A DNA stretch of 64,000 nucleotides, from positions 2,337,501 to 2,401,500 of the forward strand of contig NZ_CP152276.1 in NCBI RefSeq assembly GCF_038719015.1, in the 5' to 3' direction. The position numbers were made by a program, and so were the translations under genes. Source of the DNA: Nguyenibacter vanlangensis (GTDB lineage Bacteria > Pseudomonadota > Alphaproteobacteria > Acetobacterales > Acetobacteraceae). The notes under the pieces are model-generated. The model ran no database searches, was not told the DNA's origin, and saw only the letters and a program-made list of their open reading frames with translations. Positions 26,102 to 34,553 of this stretch are shown piece by piece (the stretch's first letter is position 1; the number at the start of each line of letters is the position of its first letter).

Positions 26102-27007
26102 CTATCCGCCGACGCCGGTATAGATGATCTTGTTCAGCATCATGGCTGGCGGCATATTCTGACTGTTGCCCGATCCAGCCGTAGAAATCGAAATCCCGGT
26201 GGTGCCCGGCCCGATCGTCACCCCCGTGCCGGACGGCGTCGTCTGGCCGGTCGCCGTCTCCTCGACATCGCCGCCGCCGGCAAAGATCGCCGATATTTCC
26301 CCACCCGATCCCTGCGGTACGACGAAGCCCGATCCATGATTGGGCTTGTGGTCATGGCCCGGATCGGTGATCGCATGGCTATGGCCCGGGTCGGCGACCG
26401 CGTGGCTGTGCGCCGCCGCCATCTGACTGCCGCCCGCCGCCCCCAGTTGCACGCCATTGACGCCCGACCCGGCCATCGTGACCTGATTGGCGGCGCTGCC
26501 TCCCATATTATCGACGCCGAAGCTCGCCCGGCCGCGCAGATCCGGCAGAGCGAAGCTGGTCACCCCGTCACCAGCTCCGAAAATCGTGCCGATCGCGGCG
26601 AACAGGGCCGCATAGGTCGCGCGGCTGATCGTCTGGCCGTAACAGAGTAGCCATCCGGGCGGCGCCGCCGCCCCGGCGAAGTCGCACACGGCCCCGACCG
26701 GCACCGCCCCGGCCACGCCGGCCGAGGCCCCGACCGGGTCCATGGTCCAGACCTGGTTGCCGTTCGCATCCGCCAGGACCACCGCATAATCCGGGGCGCC
26801 CAGCAGGAAGATATTGCCGAACTGCCCGCTCGAATCGGCGATGACCGGATTCGGATTGGGAATGGTCAGGCCCGCATCGGCATAGGTCGCCTGCGGCGTC
26901 GTGGTCCCGGTCTGATAGAACGACAATTGCGCGCCCGCGCGGGGCAACCCCGTCGCATCGACACTGAAAACATTGGGCCACACAAAGCGGGCGGCTGAAC
27001 CGGGCAT
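26102..27007 (-). CDS. Phage tail-collar-domain fibre protein
   Basis: 301 residues from the ATG with GGGGAG eight bases upstream. The N-terminal part (NVFSVDATGLPRAGAQLSFY, GTTTPQATYADAGLTIPNPN) is the common virion-attachment module of short tail fibres. A tail-collar domain follows: VPVGAVCDFAGAAAPPGWLL, TYAALFAAIGTIFGAGDGVT and FALPDLRGRASFGVDNMGG. The His-rich stretch (HSHAVADPGHSHAITDPGHD) is typical of metal-bound fibre tips. The protein probably contacts the host surface. Confidence 0.85.
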   Translation of the reverse strand: MPGSAARFVWPNVFSVDATGLPRAGAQLSFYQTGTTTPQATYADAGLTIPNPNPVIADSSGQFGNIFLLGAPDYAVVLADANGNQVWTMDPVGASAGVAGAVPVGAVCDFAGAAAPPGWLLCYGQTISRATYAALFAAIGTIFGAGDGVTSFALPDLRGRASFGVDNMGGSAANQVTMAGSGVNGVQLGAAGGSQMAAAHSHAVADPGHSHAITDPGHDHKPNHGSGFVVPQGSGGEISAIFAGGGDVEETATGQTTPSGTGVTIGPGTTGISISTAGSGNSQNMPPAMMLNKIIYTGVGG

Positions 27008-27120
27008 GCACCAGACTCCCCACACACCCCATACGGCCGGGGCGCGGATTCATGCGGGCGGTGCCTGTGCCCTGATGACCGATCCTAACCGATCGCGATA
27101 TCCTCAGGCAATTCCACATC

Positions 27121-27834
27121 TCATCCGAAGACGTCGTACCCTCCGCCATTGTCCGCCCCCAGCCCCAGCACATTTCCCAGCACGCCCGGACCAGTGGAGC
27201 CGCCACCCAGCAGGGCCAGCGCATTGCCCAGCCCCGACATCAGCGCCGCGTTCGACGTCGTGGCGCCGCGCGCCTGGGCCGCCCCCATGCCGCCCAGCGC
27301 GTTCAGCATCGTGGTCGCGGCCGCATTGCCCTGGCTGCCGATCTGCCCCGCGGCGGCGCTGCCCATCCCCGCCAGACCCGACAAGGCGTTCATGTAGTTG
27401 CCGAACTGCTGGCCGGCATAATTCTGCGCATAGCGTTGCAGCGCATTCATCTGCCCGCCCGACAAGGCCAGGCCCCGCGCCGCCGCCGACTGGTCCAGCG
27501 CCTGCTCGCCCTGCTGCAGGGGAAACTGGTAGTACGGCGTCTGGCTGAAGGCCTGGTACGCCGCCGCCGCGCCGTCTCCCTCGCCGTCTCCCTGGCCGCC
27601 CGGCCCGCCCGGCAATCCCAGCAGGCCGGCGAGGCTATACAGCGCATTCGTCCCCGCCCCGACATAAGGCGACAGGTTCTGTTCCGTCTGGTTATAGACG
27701 TTCTGCTGGAATTGCTGCGCCTGGTTATAGGCGTTCGCCTGCGCCCGCGCCGCGCCCGACGCCGCATCCGCCCCCGTGATCCCGCCCGCGATCGAGCCCA
27801 GGGCCGACAGCCCCCCACCGATTGCCGTCACCAT
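27121..27834 (-). CDS. Ala/Gly/Gln-rich phage virion protein, DNA-ejection-like
   Basis: 237 residues starting 7 nt inside the end of the GNAT gene. The N-terminus is a glycine-rich hydrophobic stretch (AIGGGLSALGSIAGGITGAD). Next come helices rich in Ala, Gln and Asn (AYNQAQQFQQNVYNQTEQNL) and Gly-rich segments. Proteins of this composition and position in podoviruses are internal virion proteins ejected with the DNA. That role is inferred, as there is no sequence motif to prove it. Confidence 0.6.
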   Translation of the reverse strand: MVTAIGGGLSALGSIAGGITGADAASGAARAQANAYNQAQQFQQNVYNQTEQNLSPYVGAGTNALYSLAGLLGLPGGPGGQGDGEGDGAAAAYQAFSQTPYYQFPLQQGEQALDQSAAARGLALSGGQMNALQRYAQNYAGQQFGNYMNALSGLAGMGSAAAGQIGSQGNAAATTMLNALGGMGAAQARGATTSNAALMSGLGNALALLGGGSTGPGVLGNVLGLGADNGGGYDVFG

Positions 27835-28307
27835 GATCCGATCCACTTCCCGAATTGACGTTCCATTTCCACCCAGCCCAGCCGCCGGAAGATCGGGCCG
27901 ACATCCAGCGATCGCCCGGTCGGGCCGACATGGATCTTCGTGCCCGCGATCATTCGCCGCACGCCGCGCGCCGCCAGCGTCCGTTCCGCCTCGCGAAACA
28001 GGCGAATCCCGGCCGTCCAGCGCCGATAGGCCGGACGCACGTAATACAGATCGAAAAAGGCGTGGCTGGTGCCCCGGTGATGCAGATGCGGCCAGACCAG
28101 CGCCACCAGATAGCCCGCCAGCACCCGCCCCTCGCGCATCGTCAGCACGTGCAGCGCGCCGGCCTGTTCCAGCCGGGCATAGGTCTCCAGGTCCGGGTCC
28201 AGCGGCACGCGCTCCTGCTCCAGCGCGACCTCGCGGAAATGCGCCTCCCACAGGCTCCGCATCTCCGGCAGGACCGCGCTCCACGCCTCGACGCCATACC
28301 GGGTCAC
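27828..28307 (-). CDS. GNAT-type N-acetyltransferase in the phage operon
   Basis: 159 residues from a GTG whose bases overlap the preceding stop (GTGA). GNAT features are VLTMREGRVLAGYLVALVWP (strands 2-4), FFDLYYVRPAYRRWTAGIRL (the acetyl-CoA loop, in the form RPAYRRWTAG) and a C-terminal IFRRLGWVEMERQFGKWI. Similar enzymes recur among structural genes of short-tailed phages. The target may be a virion or host protein (unknown). It overlaps the next gene too. Confidence 0.75.
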   Translation of the reverse strand: MTRYGVEAWSAVLPEMRSLWEAHFREVALEQERVPLDPDLETYARLEQAGALHVLTMREGRVLAGYLVALVWPHLHHRGTSHAFFDLYYVRPAYRRWTAGIRLFREAERTLAARGVRRMIAGTKIHVGPTGRSLDVGPIFRRLGWVEMERQFGKWIGSW

Positions 28308-28648
28308 GACAGCACCACCTGCAGCCCGCCGGCCGTGATCGTCAGCGCGTTCGCCGCACCGGCCAGCACGGCGATCGCATCGCCCGGGCCCAGCACTTTC
28401 CCGATTTCGTTCGGGCTGTTCCAGGTCTGCCCGGGCAGAACGGTCTGGTTGAAGGTCGTGGCATTGGCCGGGCCCGCGCCGGCGCCCGACGGCACCAGAT
28501 AGATGCTGGCCTGCACCACGACGACGCCGGTATTGCAGATGCTCAGGCTGTCGATACGCGAATACACGCCCGCCGGGGACGTATAGATCGGCGTCGTCGA
28601 TGCCGGAACATATTGGGCGGGAATCAGGGCAATCGGCTGAACGGACAT
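28304..28648 (-). CDS. Small phage virion protein (beta-rich)
   Basis: 114 residues, AGGA upstream. The sequence alternates hydrophobic and polar residues (VYSRIDSLSICNTGVVVVQA, VVVQASIYLVPSGAGAG) as in beta-sandwich virion proteins that decorate tails. It is the first gene after a candidate promoter at 28723-28751, so it may start a separate transcript for the tail-tip and lysis genes. No named family was recognised. Confidence 0.6.
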   Translation of the reverse strand: MSVQPIALIPAQYVPASTTPIYTSPAGVYSRIDSLSICNTGVVVVQASIYLVPSGAGAGPANATTFNQTVLPGQTWNSPNEIGKVLGPGDAIAVLAGAANALTITAGGLQVVLS

Positions 28649-28722
28649 GGCACCGCAATCCTGCGTCGCATCCCCGAAGGGGATATCGGATGGAGGGCGG
28701 TGCCTATGCCCTGATTTCGAAT

Positions 28723-28751
28723 AATCTAGTCCATAAATGGCGATAGTTCAA
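28723..28751 (-). promoter_or_regulatory. Candidate sigma-70 promoter inside the phage operon
   Basis: Read leftward: TTGAAC, a 17-nt spacer, then TAGATT. It lies in the only AT-rich gap (28649-28784) of the structural cluster, about 75 bp before the next start codon. It would allow the distal genes (virion protein, GNAT, fibre, lysis) to be expressed apart from the head genes. Confidence 0.5.
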
Positions 28752-28784
28752 TAACATGAAAAGGATGCAGCTCGCCGTCCTCGC

Positions 28785-29822
28785 TTACCCGCAAAAAGCG
28801 ATCGACGCGGACAGAACATTTCCGTTCGACCCGTTGAACGTCAGCGTCTGCATGGTCCCCCGGGAGGCCGCGCTGAAATTATAGAAGGTCGCGTTATTGG
28901 AGGCATTCCCGCCCTGCTGCACGACATTGGACAAGCCCGGCGTCGCGCTCTGGTAGGCAATCGCATTTCCCGATCCATACATGCCGTAATAGGCGCATCC
29001 GGCGGGCGCGAATGTCGGGGCGGTTTCCGGGTTCCCGGAATAATTCGTCCCCTCCGTGACATATATGTTTCGAAGACCGGAAACCTCCACAAGCTCGATG
29101 TTATAGTTTCCCGATGTTCCGTTGACCGTGATGGATGTCTGCGCACTCGTCACCGGCGCGGCCATGACGACGAACGACACCGCCGGCAGGCTGCTCCTGT
29201 CCAGGAACACCGTCTGGCTTCCATTGAAGTTCGGCGCGGCGCTGCCCCCATATCCGATCGCCACGACGGTATTGCCCACGGTCGTGGCTTGCGGCATCGT
29301 AACCGTTATGCTGCCGGACGACGACCGGCCATAGGCCCGCTGCACCTCCGTCGGCGCGACGCTTCCCCCGCCCGGCGGCGCGGCCCAGCTCCCGTCGGCG
29401 CGCAGGTAATTCGCCGTGCCGCCGCCGCTGGCCGGCACCGCGCCCGACAGGCCGGCGGTAAAAGGCTGCATCAGCGCGGTCAGTTGCGCGGCGCTCAGCG
29501 CACCGGGCACGGCGCTGCCGCCGCCGACATTGCCCAGCACGCTGTCATTGGCGATCGCCCCCAGCGACAGCGTCACCGTGCCGGACGTACCGCCCCCCGC
29601 CAGGCCCGTGCCGGCCGTCACGCCCGTCAGGGTCGCGGGATTGCCGTCGCTGGTCCCGCAGGAAAACATCCCCGTCGCCGGCACATAGTTCAGATGGTTG
29701 CCCCCGCTGTCGGGGCAGGCCGGCAATTCCCCATGCCCGACCGGCCCCACGATCTGCGCGCGGGCGGGAACGGCCGGCACCAGGCCGGCCAGGATCAGCA
29801 GGATCGACAGGATCGTTTTCAT
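28785..29822 (-). CDS. Phage tail-fibre-like protein with a signal peptide
   Basis: 345 residues; the start overlaps the upstream stop as ATGA. The body shows fibre repeats, for example TAGTGLAGGGTSGTVTLSL, SVLGNVGGGSAVPGALSAAQ and GGGTANYLRADGSWAAPPGG. The C-terminal 170 residues form a beta-rich head of unknown type. The N-terminus (MKTILSILLILAGLVPAVPA, then RAQ) looks like a Sec signal peptide, which is odd for a protein assembled in the cytoplasm. It could instead be a hydrophobic docking peptide. Confidence 0.7.
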   Translation of the reverse strand: MKTILSILLILAGLVPAVPARAQIVGPVGHGELPACPDSGGNHLNYVPATGMFSCGTSDGNPATLTGVTAGTGLAGGGTSGTVTLSLGAIANDSVLGNVGGGSAVPGALSAAQLTALMQPFTAGLSGAVPASGGGTANYLRADGSWAAPPGGGSVAPTEVQRAYGRSSSGSITVTMPQATTVGNTVVAIGYGGSAAPNFNGSQTVFLDRSSLPAVSFVVMAAPVTSAQTSITVNGTSGNYNIELVEVSGLRNIYVTEGTNYSGNPETAPTFAPAGCAYYGMYGSGNAIAYQSATPGLSNVVQQGGNASNNATFYNFSAASRGTMQTLTFNGSNGNVLSASIAFCG

Positions 29823-30277
29823 TCCGAATACCATTGCGTTGTCGTGTTCTGCCAGAAGGTCGCGCCCCCGCCGGCCAGGATCGTGACGGGCACGTTCGCC
29901 ACCTCCGCGTCGATCGCCCCGCCCGACGGCGGATAGACCAGCAGCGCCGCCGCCCCCCGGTTCAGCACCTTCTGCCAGGTGCCGGCCGGACCGGCCGTCA
30001 GCACCGCCCCCGTCCCGGCCGCCACGGTGGTGAACAGGTTGACGTCCGCCGCCAGCACGGCGGCCGAGCCCTGCGTGGTGCCGGCACCGGTCAGCGACCC
30101 GGCGAAGCTCTGCGGCGGCGGCGCCCAGGCCTGCCACGCCCCGTCCCAGGCATAGACCTGCCCGACATCGGTGGCGTAATAAAACCCCAGGCACCCGCTT
30201 GGAATATTCAGCGACGCCGGACGATCCGCCGCCGTGCCGTATCCGAAATAATCGGTGATCAGCGTGCTATGTCCCAT
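29819..30277 (-). CDS. Phage tail-associated protein, unknown
   Basis: 152 residues, overlapping both neighbours by a few bases. NIPSGCLGFYYATDVGQVYA and the later QVYAWDGAWQAWAPPPQSF resemble short virion modules found before tail fibres. The rest is Gly/Ala-rich (FTTVAAGTGAVLTAGPAGTW) and probably beta-structured. No function is assigned beyond likely virion component. Confidence 0.55.
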   Translation of the reverse strand: MGHSTLITDYFGYGTAADRPASLNIPSGCLGFYYATDVGQVYAWDGAWQAWAPPPQSFAGSLTGAGTTQGSAAVLAADVNLFTTVAAGTGAVLTAGPAGTWQKVLNRGAAALLVYPPSGGAIDAEVANVPVTILAGGGATFWQNTTTQWYSE

Positions 30278-30942
30278 CAGATCGGCACCCCGATTGCCTG
30301 CCCCGTCGGATCGGACAGAATCCCGATCGGGGCGATATCGCCATTGACCAGCGGCAGCACGCCGCCCGTCCCCCCGCCGCCCGACACCCAGCCCTGGGCG
30401 GTGCCGGCGCCGGACTGCTTCGACCACAGCGCCCCGGCCGGGCCGCCATCGCGCTGCAGGTACAGATCGCCGATCCACCCCACCACCAGCCCGGCCGGCG
30501 CGCCGAACCCGTCGATCACCCGCGCGCCATGATGCAGCACCACGATATCGGCCACCCGCGGCCCCGGTGCCGGCAACGCCGCGCGCGGCGGCCAGGGCGG
30601 CCTGGGTGGCGGCGGCATCCCGGGCGCCCCCCGGGCCGGCCGCGGCACCGCCGCCAGCATCGCCAGCAGCCGCGCCGCATTCACCGGGCCGGCCGCCGCC
30701 CCGCTGGGCCCGGCAGGCGGAAACGACGCCGGCAGTGTGACGGCAACCGGCCCCTCGGCCGGAATGCTGGCCACCGGCACGCCCAGCGCCTCGGCGATCA
30801 CCTCGACATTGCGCGCGGTCGCCTGCCCGGCATCGCCCAGCCGCGACAGGAACTGATAGGCCGCCAGGGTCAGCCCCAGCGTGCCGGCGGTGACGAACGG
30901 GCGGTCCCCGGTCGGCAGGGTCTGGCGCGGCGCGGACGGCAT
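30277..30942 (-). CDS. Phage virion protein with proline-rich middle
   Basis: 221 residues from the ATG with GGAG five bases upstream, overlapping the stop of the giant tail protein. The N-terminal 80 residues are helical (LGLTLAAYQFLSRLGDAGQA). A segment of mostly Pro, Ala and Arg (GMPPPPRPPWPPRAALPAPG) follows. The C-terminal half has VVLHHGARVIDGFGAP and GWIGDLYLQRDGGPAGALWS, like modules that attach fibres. Role unknown. Confidence 0.55.
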   Translation of the reverse strand: MPSAPRQTLPTGDRPFVTAGTLGLTLAAYQFLSRLGDAGQATARNVEVIAEALGVPVASIPAEGPVAVTLPASFPPAGPSGAAAGPVNAARLLAMLAAVPRPARGAPGMPPPPRPPWPPRAALPAPGPRVADIVVLHHGARVIDGFGAPAGLVVGWIGDLYLQRDGGPAGALWSKQSGAGTAQGWVSGGGGTGGVLPLVNGDIAPIGILSDPTGQAIGVPI

Positions 30943-33900
30943 CACTCCATCCCCGATTCGGTATCCAGGTAGAACCCGATCAGGTTGCGCCGCACCGGGT
31001 CCGTCACCTGCAGCCGCAGCACCCGCTGCCGCGCCTGGCCCAGCTTCAGCCAGCGCAGCCGCGTCAGATACGCTCCCTGCGCCCCCATGGACCGGCACAG
31101 CCGCAACGCGCTCCAGGTCCGAGCCCCGTCATCCGACCAGTCCAGCATGATCTGCGGATCGGCCCCCGGCGGCGTGTCGGCCGACCCGCTGACCGGCTGC
31201 GGATAGGTCCCGCCCGCCGGGTTCGACTGCGCCGGCAGGATCGTCCCCGTCACGTCGAACGCCCCGCCGGTCCCGCCATTCCCGGCGAAGGCCGCCACCG
31301 CCGCCCCCGGCGCCACGGTCAGGAAGACCGGCGGCGCCACCCCCAGCACCCGCGATCCGTCCGACCCCAGATATTGCGCGCCGCCCGCGCCGTTCAGGAA
31401 CAGCGCCCGATTAGCCGGCTGCGACAGGTCGAAGAACCCGCTCGGCGCGGCCAGGAACAGATCGGCCAGTTGCGCCACGGCAAAGCTCAGCGACCCGAAG
31501 CGCGTGCAATATTGCGCGCCCTGCGGATTCGGATAGGCGTCGGCATACGATGCCATGTTTCCGAAAATCACCACCGACGTGCCGTCCAGATAGGCGACGG
31601 CATTCGTGTCGGCCCAGGCCCCCAGGGTGAAGCCCGACCAGTCGGCCGCCGCATAGGCCTCGCCCGAAACCGCGGGGCCAAGCTGCGTCGCCGTGCCGCC
31701 GGAATAGTGAAACACCCGCACCGTGTCCCACACGCTGGCATTGCCCCGATTGGCGGCAGCGTCCGACAGCCCGACCAGCAGGAAGGTCACCAGCCAGTCC
31801 GAGGAGCCGGGGATCGGCGTCAGGGACGGCTGGCCGGCATAGACGTCGGTGCCGCCCGGCTGCCCGGTGGCGATGTAATGATATTCGTCCGCGAACGGGA
31901 TCTGCGCCGCCCCCGCCTGGTCCACCCAGTTCGCATTGTCGATGCTGTACATCGGCATCGTGCCGGTGAACTGCGTGGCGCCGTTCCCCGCGAAATGCGC
32001 GCCGACCAGCGCGTCATAGCTGACCGCCCCCATCGCGATCTTCACCATCGCGCCGTTTGGATAAGCCGGCCCGATCACCGCCTGCAGCTCCGGATTGGCG
32101 TTGGTGCCGGCCGCCGCGTTCGCCGCCATGTCGCCGCGGCTGAAATACAAATAATGGTTCGTGCCGCCCTGCCCGTCCGGCAGGAAGAACCCGACATTGC
32201 CGTTATAGCCCGCCTGGCGCAGCAGGTTGCTGCCCAGTTGCGCCGGATAGCGATATTCGATGACCGGCACCTGGCACGGCCCCCAGCCGGCCGTATTGCC
32301 CAGTTCCGGATACAGCCCGTTAAGGCCGCCGGAGACCGCCGCGCCGCCGACGATCTGCGCGATGCTCGGATAGACCATCACCACGCGCGGCACGTTGGGA
32401 TATTCGATCTGGTAGCACAGGATCGGATCGTCGATCGTCTGGTCGCCGGCCAGGAAGCACTGGTTGGCGCCATAGATCGGCCCCGGACCGTTGACGTAAT
32501 AATAGACGAACCCGCGAAAGCGCGGCGCCGCGCCGCTATTGACCTGATACAGCGCGATCCCCTGCCATTGGGCGCCGGACCCCACGCCGGCGGCCAGATA
32601 CTGGCCCTGCATCAGCACCGAAGCGGCATTCAGGACATAACTCGACATGGTCAGCCCCGGCGCCACCGACAGGATGTCGGACTGCACGGTGCCGGACGCC
32701 AGGCTCCACGCCACCGCGCCCGCCTGCGACACCGCATTGACCGTGCCCCCGCCGATCGACAGCATGTTGCCGAACTGGTCGATCTGCACCGACGCATTGT
32801 CATATCCGGTGCCGGTGCCCGCGGTGTGGCCGCCGAATTGCGGCGCGGCCAGCACCCCCACCGGATCGGCCGTGCCGTTCGACGGCGCGACGCTCCAGCC
32901 CTGGCCGGACGGATTGCCGATCGGCGCCTGCGACGCCCAGTCCAGCGCGGCCGGCGCCAGCGCCGCGCCATTGGCATAAAGCTGGATCGTCCGGCCGGCC
33001 GGCGACACCGACAGCAGGACATTCACCCAGCCGCCCCACCCGGCATAGTCATAGGACGCCGTCACCACCGGATCGCCCAGCACGTCCGCCGCCCGCACCA
33101 GGATCTGCGCCGCCGGCGCCGTCCGGTCATTGACCAGCGTCAGCGAGAATCCCGGCCCGCTTCCGCCCGGCGCATTGCCCAGCACCACCCCGCGCGGCGT
33201 CCCGTCATCGGGCAGCAGCACCCACAGGCTGGCCAGCAGGTTGGTCAGCGCCACCGCCATGCCGCCCGGCGCCACGACCCGCGCCAGCGCCGACGGCGCC
33301 GCCAGCATCACCCCGGTGGGCTGGTACGGCACCATGACGGTGGACGAAGCCGCCGGCAGCCCCACCCCGGTTTCCACATCCAGCTCGAAGCGCCGCATGA
33401 ACACCCGCCGCCGCGCGTCATGGACCGGCGGCGCGGCCAGCAGCCCGCGCATCGTCGCTCCCAGCTCGGTATAGACCGCGAAATTCAGTTGCCCGACCGT
33501 GCCGCTCAGCCAGTCGCCGATCAGGATGCGGTCATAGGCCATGATCGCGCCATTGCCGCGCCACCGCCCGATCGAACTGTCGGCGCCGGCCCCGGTCCAG
33601 GATTCCCGCTCGTGCCACAGCCCGGTCGCCACGTCATAGACCCAGCTCGCCGGCGCCGAGGGGAACAGCAGGTTGACGAATTTATGCCCCTCGAGCGTAT
33701 AGCTGAAGCAGCGCGCATCGGCCCGCGTGGCATAGGACTGCCACGCCCCCTCGGTCGCATGGGTCGAGATCCGCTCGGGCTGGAATCCGTTCAGCCGGTA
33801 GAACATCCCGTCATCGCCCAGGAAGAAGACCGTATTGTCCTCCAGGCACTGCGCATGCGGCCCGGCGATGCCGCGCTGGATGAACGCCCCGTCGAAGCGC

Positions 33901-34547
33901 TGGAACGGGAAGGTCGGCGGCGCATTGCCCGCGTCGTACCACACCTCGGTCCGCGCCGCGCCGAACAGCAGCAATTGCTCGTGGGTGTTCACGATCGCCA
34001 GCAGCGGGTCCGCCGTCGCTTCCTTCGACGCGAACATCGTGCCGTCGAACGGCACCACCGCCCCCTGCGGCGAGAGGAAGAATTCCTGCGTCCCCGACCG
34101 GTTGAACACGAAATAGGTGTCGAAATAGACGACGCTGTCCGCCGGATGGAAATTCGGGTCGGTGATCTGCTGCACCCCGCCGGCGACCGAGTACGACCAG
34201 CCGGATTCCCCATCCACCCAGACCAGGTCCGTGCCGTTGGTGTCCATCGACACCGGCCCCGTCACCCAGGTCGCGCCCAACTCGGCCGACGACCCGTCCG
34301 GATCGACCCGATACAGCGCCTGCCCCGACACGACATACAGCACGCCGCCCATCAGGCACATGCCCTGCACCGGGCCCGCGCCGCACTGCGCGAAGGCCAC
34401 CATCCCCGGGCAGCCCCACACCGGCACCGGCGTCTTGGCCCCCTTGGGCGCGAACTCGGCATAGAAATTGACGCAGCGCTGCGCATCCAGCGCCACCGAC
34501 CGCGCCTGATAGGATTGCGCCGCGAAGGGCACCTGCTGCACCACCAT
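30942..34547 (-). CDS. P22 gp10-like tail stabilisation protein with a large insert
   Basis: 1201 residues. Residues 1 to about 395 match the packaged-DNA stabilisation (P22 gp10-like) family: RSVALDAQRCVNFYAEFAPK, VVPFDGTMFASKEATADPLL, RGIAGPHAQCLEDNTVFFLG, ending FELDVETGVGL. Family members continue straight into DPQxMLxWSDDG; here that sequence (DPQIMLDWSDDGARTWSALR) appears only at about residue 1128, followed by the usual C-terminus. About 730 residues are thus inserted. The insert begins with a LamG-like region (WVNVLLSVSPAGRTIQLYAN) and ends with a fibre-like ANRALFLNGAGGAQYLGSDG. Without it the length equals that of normal gp10. The insert may add receptor- or glycan-binding heads to the tail. 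Confidence 0.82.
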   Translation of the reverse strand: MVVQQVPFAAQSYQARSVALDAQRCVNFYAEFAPKGAKTPVPVWGCPGMVAFAQCGAGPVQGMCLMGGVLYVVSGQALYRVDPDGSSAELGATWVTGPVSMDTNGTDLVWVDGESGWSYSVAGGVQQITDPNFHPADSVVYFDTYFVFNRSGTQEFFLSPQGAVVPFDGTMFASKEATADPLLAIVNTHEQLLLFGAARTEVWYDAGNAPPTFPFQRFDGAFIQRGIAGPHAQCLEDNTVFFLGDDGMFYRLNGFQPERISTHATEGAWQSYATRADARCFSYTLEGHKFVNLLFPSAPASWVYDVATGLWHERESWTGAGADSSIGRWRGNGAIMAYDRILIGDWLSGTVGQLNFAVYTELGATMRGLLAAPPVHDARRRVFMRRFELDVETGVGLPAASSTVMVPYQPTGVMLAAPSALARVVAPGGMAVALTNLLASLWVLLPDDGTPRGVVLGNAPGGSGPGFSLTLVNDRTAPAAQILVRAADVLGDPVVTASYDYAGWGGWVNVLLSVSPAGRTIQLYANGAALAPAALDWASQAPIGNPSGQGWSVAPSNGTADPVGVLAAPQFGGHTAGTGTGYDNASVQIDQFGNMLSIGGGTVNAVSQAGAVAWSLASGTVQSDILSVAPGLTMSSYVLNAASVLMQGQYLAAGVGSGAQWQGIALYQVNSGAAPRFRGFVYYYVNGPGPIYGANQCFLAGDQTIDDPILCYQIEYPNVPRVVMVYPSIAQIVGGAAVSGGLNGLYPELGNTAGWGPCQVPVIEYRYPAQLGSNLLRQAGYNGNVGFFLPDGQGGTNHYLYFSRGDMAANAAAGTNANPELQAVIGPAYPNGAMVKIAMGAVSYDALVGAHFAGNGATQFTGTMPMYSIDNANWVDQAGAAQIPFADEYHYIATGQPGGTDVYAGQPSLTPIPGSSDWLVTFLLVGLSDAAANRGNASVWDTVRVFHYSGGTATQLGPAVSGEAYAAADWSGFTLGAWADTNAVAYLDGTSVVIFGNMASYADAYPNPQGAQYCTRFGSLSFAVAQLADLFLAAPSGFFDLSQPANRALFLNGAGGAQYLGSDGSRVLGVAPPVFLTVAPGAAVAAFAGNGGTGGAFDVTGTILPAQSNPAGGTYPQPVSGSADTPPGADPQIMLDWSDDGARTWSALRLCRSMGAQGAYLTRLRWLKLGQARQRVLRLQVTDPVRRNLIGFYLDTESGME

Positions 34548-34553
34548 CGCGCG

